DNA of 64,000 nucleotides from Streptomyces sp. M41(2017) (GTDB lineage: Bacteria > Actinomycetota > Actinomycetes > Streptomycetales > Streptomycetaceae), in contig NZ_MWFK01000001.1 of assembly GCF_002078175.1 (NCBI RefSeq), positions 3,658,001-3,722,000 on the forward strand, written 5' to 3'. Of the stretch, positions 8,365 to 18,707 are shown piece by piece (position 1 is the first letter of the stretch; each line of letters starts with the position of its first letter). The notes under the pieces are model-generated. The model searched no databases and had not been told where the DNA came from. It saw only the letters and a program-made list of their open reading frames with translations. The position numbers and the translations under genes are program-made.

Positions 8365-8970
8365 GTGCTCCCCATGATCATCCATCGCCCGCGGCGGCGG
8401 GCCGCCGCCGTCGTCCTGTCCCTCGGAGCCGTCCTCGCGACGACCGCCGCGACGCCCGCCGCCCCCGCCACCCGGGCCGCGGCCCCGAGCTGTCCCCAGT
8501 TCGCCGACCCGGTCAAGGCCGCCGCCGACCGGCGGGTGGACGTCGGGCGCATCACGCCGGAGCCGGTCTGGCGCAGGACCTGCGACACCCTGTACCGCAG
8601 CGACTCCCGGGGCCCGGCGACCGTCTTCGAGCAGGGCTTCTATCCGAAGGACGTCGTCGGCGGCCAGTACGACATCGAGCAGTACGCCCGCGCCGACCAG
8701 CCCTCGCCGTACGTGGCGGCGACGTACGACCACGATCTCTACAAGGCCGGGACCACGGCCGTCTTCAACTACTACATCGACGCTCCCGGCGGCGTCGACG
8801 TGAACAAGACCATCGGCGACACCCATCGCCGGGCCGGCCAGGACGAGGTGGCCTTCCCCGGCGGTATCGCCCGCCAGTACGTCGTCGGTGCCTGCCCGGT
8901 CGACAGGAGGACCCGGACCGAGATCATGAGCGACTGCCAGAGCAATCCGTACTACGAGCCCTGGCACTGA
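8365..8970 (+). CDS. Secreted pierisin/ScARP-family mono-ADP-ribosyltransferase
   Basis: A 201-residue secreted protein: signal peptide (RPRRRAAAVVLSLGAVLATTAA) and a mature domain of about 160 residues with four Cys (43, 73, 177, 191) that could form two disulfides. The ADP-ribosyltransferase core is visible: NAD-binding Arg78 in TLYRSDSR, an STS-like strand SPYVAAT (114-120) and the catalytic QxE in GQDEVAFPGG (Gln159, Glu161). A QxE motif marks guanine-directed members such as scabin and ScARP, which I recall as SCO5461, with similar neighbours. The usual Ser-Thr-Ser core reads Ala-Ala-Thr here. GTG 8365 has a close GGAG; ATG 8374 is an alternative. Family assignment rests on motif recognition. 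Confidence 0.78.
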   Translation: MLPMIIHRPRRRAAAVVLSLGAVLATTAATPAAPATRAAAPSCPQFADPVKAAADRRVDVGRITPEPVWRRTCDTLYRSDSRGPATVFEQGFYPKDVVGGQYDIEQYARADQPSPYVAATYDHDLYKAGTTAVFNYYIDAPGGVDVNKTIGDTHRRAGQDEVAFPGGIARQYVVGACPVDRRTRTEIMSDCQSNPYYEPWH

Positions 8971-9020
8971 CCCACGTCGTTCGGCACCGCCGGAACCGGC
9001 GCCCCCGCCCGGGTGCCCGC

Positions 9021-9665
9021 TCAGACCGCGGTGAGCAGGGCCTCCGCCCCGACGGGACGGAAACCGGCCGCCTGGAACGCCCGCAGACTGCGGGCGTTCC
9101 CTGCCGCCACCTGCGCCCACACCGGCTCGCCGGCGAGGTGCCGCGCCGCCGTCGCGAGCGCCCGCCCGAGCCCCCGGTGCCGTACGTCCTCGGCCACCTC
9201 GACCGAGGCCTCCAGACGGCCCCCGACGCCGTGTCCGAGGACGACCGTCCCACCGTCCGCCGCCCAGGCCCGCACGCCGTCCCTCCGTCCGAGCGCGGCG
9301 GCGACCCGTGGATGGCCGGAAGCAGACAGTTCCGTGAGGACGAGGGGCGGCGGGCCGGGCAGCGGGGCGGCGACGGACATCACGTCGACGGTGTCGTGCG
9401 CGCGTCCGGTCCGCTCCATGAACGCGGCGAGGAACCGGGGGTTCATGGCCGCGGCGAGCGGATCGCAGCCGACGGCGGCCAGCGTCGCGCGCACCCAGCC
9501 CTCGTCCTCGTCCGTGAAGACCACGGAGTGCGCGGTGAAGGCGAGCACCCCGGCGTCGCGCGCGCACTGCTGCCGTACGACCGTGACGGAGCCGTCGGGC
9601 GGTGGGAAGATCCCCCGTGCCGCGGCGTCCACGACGGTCCCCAGCCTGTGTGCGGTGCCGGCCAC
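9021..9665 (-). CDS. GNAT-family N-acetyltransferase
   Basis: A 214-residue protein with a C-terminal GNAT domain. The acetyl-CoA-binding loop is VAEDVRHRGLGRALATAA (about residues 155-172), followed by NARSLRAFQAAGFRPVG, the typical beta5/alpha4 end. The N-terminal 100 residues form a divergent half (CARDAGVLAFTAHSVVF). GTG 9665 was chosen because GAGGGGG lies 5 nt upstream; an ATG at 9722 would overlap the divergent MerR-type gene and its promoter. The acyl acceptor is unknown. The shared 55-bp intergenic region suggests co-regulation by the MerR-type protein. Confidence 0.85.
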   Translation of the reverse strand: MAGTAHRLGTVVDAAARGIFPPPDGSVTVVRQQCARDAGVLAFTAHSVVFTDEDEGWVRATLAAVGCDPLAAAMNPRFLAAFMERTGRAHDTVDVMSVAAPLPGPPPLVLTELSASGHPRVAAALGRRDGVRAWAADGGTVVLGHGVGGRLEASVEVAEDVRHRGLGRALATAARHLAGEPVWAQVAAGNARSLRAFQAAGFRPVGAEALLTAV

Positions 9666-9682
9666 GACCGCCCCCTCGACGC

Positions 9683-9713
9683 TTGAGTCTCCACCCACTG
9701 GAAGGCCCAGACT
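9683..9713 (+). promoter_or_regulatory. MerR-type promoter with 19-bp spacer
   Basis: TTGAGT (9683-9688) and CAGACT (9708-9713) are separated by exactly 19 bp, the lengthened spacer typical of MerR-controlled promoters. The spacer carries an imperfect TCTCCA...TGGAAG dyad. The expected start point falls at about 9720-9721, on the ATG of the MerR gene, predicting a leaderless mRNA. The site also covers the upstream side of the divergent GNAT gene. Confidence 0.7.
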
Positions 9714-9720
9714 CGCAGAC

Positions 9721-10635
9721 ATGACCGACGACGGCACCGGCCTTCTCACCATCGGCGCACTGTCCCGGAGCACGGGCCTGTCCGTCCGGACCATCCGCTA
9801 CTGGTCGGACGAGGGCGCGCTGCCCCCGGTGGCCCGCTCCTCCGGCGGCTACCGGCTCTACGACGCCGGCTCCGTGGCCCGGCTGGAGCTGGTCCGCACC
9901 CTGCGCGAGCTCGGGCTCGGCCTGGACGACGTGCGGGCGGTGCTGGCCGGCGGGACCACGGTGGCGGAGGTGGCGGCCGCGCACGTGGCCGCGCTGGACG
10001 CGCAGATCAGGTCCCTGAAGGTGACCCGGGCGGTGCTGTCGACCGTGGCACGACGCGGCTCGACCGCGGAGGAGACGACACTCATGAACCGACTGGCCCG
10101 GCTCTCGGCCGCCGAACGCGGACGCATCGTGGACGACTTCATGGAGGAGACCTTCGGAGGCCTGGACACCGCGGACCCCGACATCAGGACCCGGCTGCGG
10201 TTCAGCGTCGGCGACCTGCCCGACGACCCCACGCCCGAGCAGGTGGACGCCTGGGTGGAGCTGGCGGAACTGATCCAGTCCCCGGCCTTTCGCGCCAGGA
10301 TGCGCGAGACGGTCGAGTTCAACGCGGCCGACCGGGGCCCGGACGTGGCGCCGGGCACGTCCCTGTGGTTCATGAGCCGGCTCGTGCAGCTCGCGGGCGA
10401 GGCACGGGAGCGCGGTGTCGACCCCGCGTCCCCGGAGGCGGACGAGGTGCTCGGCGGGCTGCTCGGTGACGCGGACGGAGCCGTGCTGCTGGCCCGCGTC
10501 GAGTCCGCGGCGCACGCCGAGCTGGCCCGGTTCCGTGAGTTGTGCGCCCGGGTCCGCGGCCTGGAACCGCTGTCGGCGCACCGGGCGGAGTTCGCCTGGG
10601 TGGTCGCCGCACTACGGGCCCGCGCGGACCGTTAA
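9721..10635 (+). CDS. MerR-family transcriptional regulator
   Basis: A 304-residue activator-type regulator. The N-terminal winged HTH (LLTIGALSRSTGLSVRTIRY, then GYRLYD, residues 8-50) is followed by the dimerisation helix (about 75-115) and an unusually long C-terminal region (about 190 residues, helical, rich in E/R/A) that probably senses a ligand. There is no metal-binding Cys pair. ATG 9721 coincides with the predicted start point of a 19-bp-spacer promoter, suggesting autoregulation and a leaderless transcript. It is divergent from the GNAT gene, the likely target. Confidence 0.9.
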   Translation: MTDDGTGLLTIGALSRSTGLSVRTIRYWSDEGALPPVARSSGGYRLYDAGSVARLELVRTLRELGLGLDDVRAVLAGGTTVAEVAAAHVAALDAQIRSLKVTRAVLSTVARRGSTAEETTLMNRLARLSAAERGRIVDDFMEETFGGLDTADPDIRTRLRFSVGDLPDDPTPEQVDAWVELAELIQSPAFRARMRETVEFNAADRGPDVAPGTSLWFMSRLVQLAGEARERGVDPASPEADEVLGGLLGDADGAVLLARVESAAHAELARFRELCARVRGLEPLSAHRAEFAWVVAALRARADR

Positions 10636-10696
10636 TCTGACCTCCGTACACAACGCAGTGACGCACGCAGTGATGCACGACGAAGGGGCGGACCGG

Positions 10697-10909
10697 GTGG
10701 CCGACATCGAGGAAGCACGCAAGCAGTTCGAGCGGATCGACACGGACAGTGATGGATTCATCACGGCGGCCGAGTTCAAGACCGCGCTCGCCCAGGGCGG
10801 CGACTGGAACGTCACCGAGTCGGTGGCCGAGGTCATCATCGCGGCCCGCGACCTCAACGGCGACAAGCTCCTCTCGTTCGACGAGTTCTGGGTCCACCTG
10901 AACAAGTGA
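10697..10909 (+). CDS. Small EF-hand calcium-binding protein (CabD-like)
   Basis: A 70-residue cytosolic calmodulin-like protein with two EF-hands: loop 1 DTDSDGFITAAE (residues 15-26) and loop 2 DLNGDKLLSFDE (52-63), all calcium-ligand positions filled. GTG 10697 follows GAAGGGG by 8 nt and gives the usual Streptomyces start VADIEEARKQFERID; an ATG at 10674 is poorer. I recall a close S. coelicolor homologue called CabD at the equivalent locus. It probably buffers or senses Ca2+; no target is adjacent. A 19-bp hairpin follows directly. Confidence 0.93.
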   Translation: MADIEEARKQFERIDTDSDGFITAAEFKTALAQGGDWNVTESVAEVIIAARDLNGDKLLSFDEFWVHLNK

Positions 10910-10915
10910 CGCTCC

Positions 10916-10958
10916 CCGAAGGGGCGCCCGCCGGTCGTCCCGGCGGGCGCCCCTTCGG
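10916..10958 (+). terminator. 19-bp perfect hairpin terminator
   Basis: Arms 10916-10934 and 10940-10958 are perfect complements with a 5-nt loop, starting 7 bp after the EF-hand gene. It is a strong factor-independent-type stem without a T-tract. Confidence 0.9.
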
Positions 10959-11122
10959 CGTCACCCGCCCCGGCGGGCCGTCCTCCGGGCGGCCCGAAGC
11001 AGCCGGAGAGCGTGGTGTTCTCGGCCTCTTCACCCGGATGCCGCACAGCCCGGAATAGGGCATCCGTCCCCGGGGTTGCTGATCCCCATCAGGAGCATCA
11101 ACTCCGGAAGGGTCTGTCTCTC

Positions 11123-11785
11123 ATGAAGATCGGCATCATCGGCGCGGGCAACATCGGCGGCAACCTCACCCGGCGGTTCACCGCCGCCGGGCACGACGTC
11201 TCCGTCGCCAACTCCCGCGGCCCCCAGACGCTCACCGCGCTCGCCGAGGAGACCGGGGCGACCCCCGTCACGGTCGAGGAGGCGGCGCGCGACGCCGAGA
11301 TCGTCGTCGTCACCGTTCCGCTCAAGGCGGTCCCCGACCTGCCCGACGGCATCCTGGACGGAGCCGCCGAGGGCGTCGCCGTCATCGACACGGGCAACTA
11401 CTACCCCCAGCAGCGCGACGGCCGGATCGACGCGATCGAGGACGACGGTCTCACCGAGAGCCGCTGGACCGCGCAGCAGATCGGCCACACGGTCGTGAAG
11501 GCCTTCAACGGCACCTACGCCCAGGACATCCTGGACCGTGCCCGCCCGGCGGGCGCACCGGACCGCTTGGCGCTCCCGGTGGCCGGGGACGACGCCGCGG
11601 CCAAGCAGCGGGTGCGCGACCTGATCGACGAGATCGGCTTCGACACCGTCGACGCGGGCGGCCTGGACGACTCCTGGCGCCAGCAGCCCGGCACGCCCGT
11701 CTACGGCCTCCAGGAGGGCGTCGACGCCGTCACGAAGGCCCTGGCCGAGGCGCCCCGGGAGCGTCCGGCGGACTTCCGCGGCTGA
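11123..11785 (+). CDS. NADPH-dependent F420 reductase-like oxidoreductase
   Basis: A 220-residue Rossmann protein beginning MKIGIIGAGNIGGNLTRRF (dinucleotide-binding GxGxxG), followed by VANSRGPQTL, which suits NADP(H) phosphate binding. Later segments DAEIVVVTVPLKAVPDLPD and VVKAFNGTYAQDIL match the F420H2:NADP+ oxidoreductase-like (NADP_oxidored) family, with length near 220. ATG 11123 starts exactly at the fold; GGAAGGG lies about 11 nt upstream. It may move hydride between NADPH and F420 or act on another substrate. It is convergent with the MOSC gene. Confidence 0.85.
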   Translation: MKIGIIGAGNIGGNLTRRFTAAGHDVSVANSRGPQTLTALAEETGATPVTVEEAARDAEIVVVTVPLKAVPDLPDGILDGAAEGVAVIDTGNYYPQQRDGRIDAIEDDGLTESRWTAQQIGHTVVKAFNGTYAQDILDRARPAGAPDRLALPVAGDDAAAKQRVRDLIDEIGFDTVDAGGLDDSWRQQPGTPVYGLQEGVDAVTKALAEAPRERPADFRG

Positions 11786-11810
11786 CCCGCGCCACGGCAC
11801 GGCCCGGAGG

Positions 11811-12353
11811 TCAGACGATCTCCAGGGGCCGGTGCGGCCCGACCGGCAGCTCCACCGTCACGGAGTCGCCGGGCCGCACCGGCCCGCCGGTGAGGACGAC
11901 GCTCATGATCCCCGCCTTGAAGCGGACCGTCCCGTCCTCGTCCCGCCCGACGACCTGCTTCATGAGGCCCTTTCGGAAGGTGTCGATCTGGGCGCAGGGA
12001 TTGCGCAGCCCCGTCACTTCGACGACGGCCTCCGCCCCCAGGTGCAGCCGCGTTCCGGTGGGCAGGTTCAGCAGGTCGACGCCTCTGGTGGTGACGTTCT
12101 CCCCGAGCTGACCGGCGGTGACCTCGAAGCCCGCCGCGCGCACCTCGTCGAACAGCTCCTCGTGGATGAGGTGCACCTGGCGGAGGTTCACCTGCGACGG
12201 GTCCTTCAGCATCCGGAACCGGTGCTTGACCGTCGTCCCGGCGTGCACGTCGCCCTCCACGCCCAGCCCGGCGAGGAGCGTGACGCCCGTCCGGTTCGGC
12301 TTGGTGAAGGAATACGTCCCGTTGCTGCTGACCGCAGCGACCGTCCCGCCCAT
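11811..12353 (-). CDS. MOSC-domain protein
   Basis: A 180-residue single-domain MOSC (molybdenum-cofactor sulfurase C-terminal) protein. The key Cys is present in GLRNPCAQIDTF, with upstream GENVTTRGVDLLNLPTGTRL typical of the beta-barrel. This family uses Moco-linked sulfur chemistry, and small stand-alone members often act in reduction of N-hydroxylated compounds; the substrate here is unknown. ATG 12353 (MGGTVAAVSS) was chosen as the first residue of the domain. It follows the GH25 gene by 25 bp on the same strand, so the two may be co-transcribed. Confidence 0.9.
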   Translation of the reverse strand: MGGTVAAVSSNGTYSFTKPNRTGVTLLAGLGVEGDVHAGTTVKHRFRMLKDPSQVNLRQVHLIHEELFDEVRAAGFEVTAGQLGENVTTRGVDLLNLPTGTRLHLGAEAVVEVTGLRNPCAQIDTFRKGLMKQVVGRDEDGTVRFKAGIMSVVLTGGPVRPGDSVTVELPVGPHRPLEIV

Positions 12354-12378
12354 GTGTCCGCTCTTTCCTTCCGCTCGG

Positions 12379-12936
12379 CTACGCCCCGCCGGCCCAGGTG
12401 CGCAGCGCGGTCCTGCTCGCGAAGTCCGCCACATTCTTGTCCACCGGGTCGGACGTGTACTGGTGGAAGCGCCACTTCGCCTTGATACGGGGCTTTCCCG
12501 CGGAGACGTAGTCGGCGATCCAGAGACCGTCGCCGGCGTACGAGGTGGTGTCGATGTTCAGCCAGAAGTTCCGGTTCGTGTAGAGCACCACCCGGTGGTG
12601 CGGGCGCAGCTCCTTGACCTTGCGGATGAAGCGGTCCTTCTCCGCGTTGCTCGCGTGGGTGCCCTCGCCGGTGGTCTCCCAGTCGACGGCGAGCAGGTCG
12701 CCCGCCTTCTCGGGGGCCTTGCCGACGAAGTACTCGGCCTGGGCGGTGATGTCGCCGGGCCACAGGAAGTGGTAGAAGCCCACGACGCACCCGGCGTCGC
12801 GGGCCGTCTTCACCTGGGCGGCGAGCTTCGGGTTGACGTACGAGCGGCCTTCGGTCGCCTTGATGAAGACGAACGACAGTCCGTCGGTTCCGTACGCGGA
12901 CGACTGGTAGGCGCTGACGTCGATGCCTCGCAGCAT
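12379..12936 (-). CDS. GH25-type muramidase (lysozyme-like) domain protein
   Basis: A 185-residue single-domain protein. It begins MLRGIDVSAYQ, with the N-terminal Asp of GH25 lysozymes, and carries the catalytic pair in LLAVDWETTGEG. GFYHFLWPGD and LWIADYVSAGKP match other barrel strands. A GGAGG 7 nt upstream of ATG 12936 fixes the start, and there is no signal peptide. It would cleave the beta-1,4 MurNAc-GlcNAc bond, but lack of an export signal leaves open a cytoplasmic role or leaderless export. It lies between the MOSC gene and sdaA. Confidence 0.87.
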   Translation of the reverse strand: MLRGIDVSAYQSSAYGTDGLSFVFIKATEGRSYVNPKLAAQVKTARDAGCVVGFYHFLWPGDITAQAEYFVGKAPEKAGDLLAVDWETTGEGTHASNAEKDRFIRKVKELRPHHRVVLYTNRNFWLNIDTTSYAGDGLWIADYVSAGKPRIKAKWRFHQYTSDPVDKNVADFASRTALRTWAGGA

Positions 12937-12990
12937 GGGGGGAGCCTCCGTGCAGGGGGCGGGCCACACAGAGTGGTGCCCGGGTTTCGT

Positions 12991-13017
12991 GGGGAACAAC
13001 TGCCTTTCGAGTTCCCC
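12991..13017 (-). terminator. Hairpin downstream of sdaA
   Basis: GGGGAAC (12991-12997) and GTTCCCC (13011-13017) form a 7-bp stem with a 13-nt loop. It lies 56 bp past the sdaA stop and before the GH25 start, so it is a likely weak terminator of the glycine/serine operon. Confidence 0.45.
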
Positions 13018-13072
13018 GACTTCACCCGTGTCACCCTCGTACGGAGGAGCGACCCGCACCCGGCGTACGCGA

Positions 13073-14440
<1,368 letters not shown>

Positions 14441-14550
14441 GGGGAACTCCTTGGTGGTTTCGCCGGACGCCGTTGTCCGGCGGGGGTGGTGCGGGACTGC
14501 ATGGGACGGGGCACCGCGCTGCTTCCAGTGTGCGCGGTGCCCCGGACGCT

Positions 14551-14628
14551 CGTACGGAACGAACCGTACGAACAAAAACCGTACGCCGTGAAAACGTACG
14601 AACAAAAACGTACGGCCTGAAGCGTACG
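14551..14628. repeat. Six CGTACG palindromes phased every 14-15 bp
   Basis: CGTACG occurs at 14551, 14565, 14580, 14595, 14609 and 14623, with spacings of 14, 15, 15, 14 and 14 bp. On the transcribed (minus) strand several are followed by T-rich stretches such as GTTTTTGTT, unusual in this GC-rich sequence. The array fills most of the glyA-sdaA spacer. It may be an operator array, a processing or attenuation element, or a simple tandem repeat. Confidence 0.85.
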
Positions 14629-14631
14629 AAA

Positions 14632-15894
<1,263 letters not shown>

Positions 15895-15905
15895 GCGGTG
15901 ACTCC

Positions 15906-16283
15906 TCAGCCGGCGGTGAAGGCGGCGTACTCGTCGGCGGACATCAGGTCCTCGGGCTCGTCGGCGACGCGGACCTTGAACAGCCAGCCACCCTCGAAGG
16001 GGGCCGAGTTCACCAGCGACGGGTCGTCCACCACGTCCTGGTTGGCCTCGACGACCTCGCCGCCCACGGGGGAGTACAGGTCGCTGACCGACTTGGTCGA
16101 CTCCAGCTCGCCGCAGGACTCGCCCGCGGTCACCGTGTCACCGACCTCGGGAAGCTGGGCGTAGACGACATCGCCGAGCGCGTTGGCCGCGAACTCGGTG
16201 ATGCCCACGGTCGCGACGCCGTCCTCGGCGACGGACAGCCACTCGTGCTCCTTGCTGTAGCGGAGCTGCTGGGGGTTGCTCAT
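15906..16283 (-). CDS. gcvH: Glycine cleavage system H protein
   Basis: A 125-residue lipoyl carrier that shuttles the aminomethyl group between the P, T and L proteins. Lipoylation site Lys64 lies in [14 protein letters not shown] 16283 ([15 protein letters not shown]) is the normal start. It lies between gcvT and glyA, with a 154-bp gap to gcvT that has no visible gene. No gcvP or lpd is present in the window, so the P and L proteins must come from elsewhere. Confidence 0.97.
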   Translation of the reverse strand: MSNPQQLRYSKEHEWLSVAEDGVATVGITEFAANALGDVVYAQLPEVGDTVTAGESCGELESTKSVSDLYSPVGGEVVEANQDVVDDPSLVNSAPFEGGWLFKVRVADEPEDLMSADEYAAFTAG

Positions 16284-16437
16284 GGCCTGAATTCTCCTGT
16301 ACGCGGGGGAGTGCTGATGAAAGGGGGAGTCCGTCACCCGGACGAGCCCGTCCGGGGGTGCCGTCCGGCGCCGCGGAGAGTCGCGGCGCCCGTGGTCCGT
16401 GCGGGCCGGTGTCACGGCCTGCCGGTGCGGACCAGTG

Positions 16438-17556
16438 TCACTTCCGGCGCTTGTAGAAGGGCAGCGCCACGACCTCGTAGGGCTCGTGGGTGCCCCGGAT
16501 GTCCACACCGACACCGGTGGTGCCCGGCGCGGCGTGCGCGGCGTCGACGTACGCCATCGCGATCGGCTTGCCCAGCGTGGGCGACGGGGCGCCCGAGGTG
16601 ATCTCTCCGACGACCTGGCCGCCGGAGACCACCGGGTACCCGGCGCGCGGCACGCGACGCCCCTCGGCGACGAGGCCGACCAGGACCCGCGGCGGGTTCT
16701 GCTCGGCGCGCTCGGCGGCCTCCTGGAGCGCGGCGCGCCCCACGAAGTCGCCCTCCTTCTCGAACTTCACGACCCGCCCGAGACCGGCGTCGAAGGGGGT
16801 CAGCGAGGTCGTCAGCTCGTGCCCGTACAGCGGCATGCCCGCCTCCAGGCGCAGCGTGTCGCGGCAGGACAGGCCGCACGGGATCAGCCCGACGGGGGTG
16901 CCCGCGTCGGTCAGTGCCTGCCACACCTTCTCGGCGTCGGCGGGCGCGACGAACAGTTCGAAACCGTCCTCGCCCGTGTAGCCGGTGCGGGCGATCAGCG
17001 CCGGCACGCCGGCGACGGTGCCCGGCAGTCCCGCGTAGTACTTCAGGCCGTCCAGGTCCGCGTCGGTGAGCGACGCGAGGATGCCGGGGGACTCGGGTCC
17101 CTGCACGGCGATCAGGGCGTACGCGTCACGGTCGTCGCGCACGACCGCGTCGAAACCGGCGGCGCGTGCGGTCAGCGCGTCCAGCACCACCTGCGCGTTG
17201 GAGGCGTTCGCCACGACCATGAACTCGTGCTCGGCGAGCCGGTAGACGATCAGGTCGTCCAGGATGCCGCCGTCCTCCTGGCAGATCATCGTGTAGCGGG
17301 CACGGCCGACGCCCACGGTGGCGATGTTGCCGACCAGTGCGAAGGCGAGGAGGTCGGCGGCCTGTGGGCCGGTGACGGTGATCTCGCCCATGTGCGAGAG
17401 GTCGAAGAGGCCGGCCTTCGTGCGGACGGCGAGGTGCTCGTCGCGCTCCGAGCCGTAGCGCAGCGGCATGTCCCAGCCGGCGAAGTCGGTCATCGTCGCG
17501 CCCAGCGAGCGGTGCAGGGCGTCGAGCGCGGTGAGGCGGGGGGTGGTGCTGCTCAT
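16438..17556 (-). CDS. gcvT: Aminomethyltransferase (glycine cleavage T protein)
   Basis: A 372-residue THF-dependent enzyme releasing ammonia and methylene-THF from aminomethyl-lipoyl-H protein. [10 protein letters not shown] near the N-terminus, [19 protein letters not shown] and the C-terminal [14 protein letters not shown] are family hallmarks. ATG 17556 ([15 protein letters not shown]) was chosen with GGGAG about 7 nt upstream; the longer start at 17607 would lie inside the riboswitch P1 stem. It is the first gene of the riboswitch-controlled operon. Confidence 0.96.
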   Translation of the reverse strand: MSSTTPRLTALDALHRSLGATMTDFAGWDMPLRYGSERDEHLAVRTKAGLFDLSHMGEITVTGPQAADLLAFALVGNIATVGVGRARYTMICQEDGGILDDLIVYRLAEHEFMVVANASNAQVVLDALTARAAGFDAVVRDDRDAYALIAVQGPESPGILASLTDADLDGLKYYAGLPGTVAGVPALIARTGYTGEDGFELFVAPADAEKVWQALTDAGTPVGLIPCGLSCRDTLRLEAGMPLYGHELTTSLTPFDAGLGRVVKFEKEGDFVGRAALQEAAERAEQNPPRVLVGLVAEGRRVPRAGYPVVSGGQVVGEITSGAPSPTLGKPIAMAYVDAAHAAPGTTGVGVDIRGTHEPYEVVALPFYKRRK

Positions 17557-17597
17557 CGGTGGGGCTCCCAAGGCATGACGGCGAGGTCGTTCCTCCC

Positions 17598-17794
17598 CAT
17601 CTGTCATCGGAACCTGAGAGGTTCATCACGACCCCGCGAAACGGTGGTCCTGATTTGCACCTTGGGTGGAGCCACGGAGAGCGGCCCGCTTTTCAGATGT
17701 GCCTCGCCCGCGCGGTAACGGGGCCTGAGAGATTCAAGGGAGGGACTTGCTCCTTCGGCGCCCGGGTACACGTACCCAGGACTCTCCCGCGCGG
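17598..17794 (-). ncRNA. Tandem glycine riboswitch upstream of gcvT
   Basis: Read on the minus strand, two consecutive aptamers are seen. Aptamer 1 (17794-17708) has CCGCGCGG P1 arms, GGGAGAG, a CGCCGAAGGAGCAA core and CTCTCAGGC. Aptamer 2 (about 17699-17598) has CATCTG/CAGATG P1 arms, CTCTCCGTGG, CCAAGGTGCAAATC and CCTCTCAGG. These are the conserved glycine-aptamer elements. Glycine binding would switch on the gcvT-gcvH-glyA-sdaA operon. The second P1 lies near GGGGAGGAAC, so control may be translational or by termination; no clear terminator is visible. Confidence 0.93.
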
Positions 17795-17973
17795 ATTCAA
17801 GCGGCCGGTATGCAGTTGGCGCGGCCATCATTGCACGCCCCGTCCGATCAGGGCAGTCCGCATCTGTAACCGTGCTGTGGCAGTCCGCGCACCGAAACGG
17901 GAAGCGCCGCGCATTACCTTCTCTTTACACTCGACGGGGATGGGACTCCACATCCAAGGGGAGGACGGCCACG

Positions 17974-18642
17974 GTGAACAGGACCACGGTGTACGCGACG
18001 ACCTCGGGTCTCGCGCTGCCCGAGCAGACCGGCGCACCGGCCCGGGAGGCGTGCGGCCCGCTCCCGGCGGCCGTCGTCCGTGACCTGAGGGACCGTGCCG
18101 GGCACAGCCCGCACGGTCTGCGCTTCGGCAGCCGCGACCTCGTCGTGGTCACCGGACTGCCGGGCAGCGGCAAGTCGACCCTCATGCGGCGGGCGGTCGA
18201 GGGCACGCGCGTCGACTCGCAGGACACCCGCGACCGTTGGGACGGCCGGATGGCCCGCCTGCTGCCGTACGCGGTCTACCGCCCCCTGGTCCGCCTCGCG
18301 CACTACGCGGGCCTGCGCCGGGCACTGCGCGGCGACGGCGGAGTCGTCGTGCACGACTGCGGCACCCAGGCCTGGGTGCGCCGCTGGCTCGGCCGCGCGG
18401 CACGCCGCCGGGGCGGCGCCCTGCACCTGCTGCTGCTCGACGTCACGCCGGACACCGCGCTGGACGGCCAGCGCGAGCGCGGCCGGGGCGTCTCGCGCTA
18501 CGCGTTCGCCCGCCACCGCGGCGCGGTCGCCCGGCTGCTGCGCTCCGTGGAGCGCGGCGACGTGCCCGAGGGGTGCGGTTCCGCGGTCCTCATCGACCGG
18601 GAGGCGGCGGACGTGCTGCGCAGGATCGACTTCGGCCACTGA
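17974..18642 (+). CDS. P-loop kinase-like protein (AAA / zeta-toxin-like fold)
   Basis: A 222-residue protein with a clear Walker A, VTGLPGSGKSTLMRR (about residues 58-72), and a substrate-like VDSQDTRDRWDGRM. VVVHDCGTQAWVRRWLGRAAR and LHLLLLDVTPDTALDGQRERG resemble nucleotide/sugar kinases of the AAA_33 or zeta type (Arg-rich lid). GTG 17974 has AAGGGGAGG 9 nt upstream. It is divergent from the riboswitch operon and has no antitoxin neighbour, so a toxin role is unsupported. The substrate is unknown. Confidence 0.8.
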   Translation: MNRTTVYATTSGLALPEQTGAPAREACGPLPAAVVRDLRDRAGHSPHGLRFGSRDLVVVTGLPGSGKSTLMRRAVEGTRVDSQDTRDRWDGRMARLLPYAVYRPLVRLAHYAGLRRALRGDGGVVVHDCGTQAWVRRWLGRAARRRGGALHLLLLDVTPDTALDGQRERGRGVSRYAFARHRGAVARLLRSVERGDVPEGCGSAVLIDREAADVLRRIDFGH

Positions 18643-18707
18643 CCGGCCGTGTCGCCCCATTAACCTTTCCAGCCGGAACAGTGGTTCGAAGCAGGCGGTA
18701 GAGACAG

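Noticed and set aside
9666..9794. Longer GNAT starts (9722 or 9794)
   Set aside because: They would cover the MerR promoter and start codon; GTG 9665 has a good ribosome-binding site.
6955..10581. 1208-residue minus-strand ORF
   Set aside because: It is a shadow of several + strand genes (propeller, ART, MerR) and has no recognisable domain.
17557..17607. gcvT start at 17607
   Set aside because: It lies within the P1 region of the second glycine aptamer; ATG 17556 matches the family start.
17974..18642. Zeta-toxin/antitoxin system
   Set aside because: Only a P-loop kinase-like protein is seen; no antitoxin gene adjoins it.
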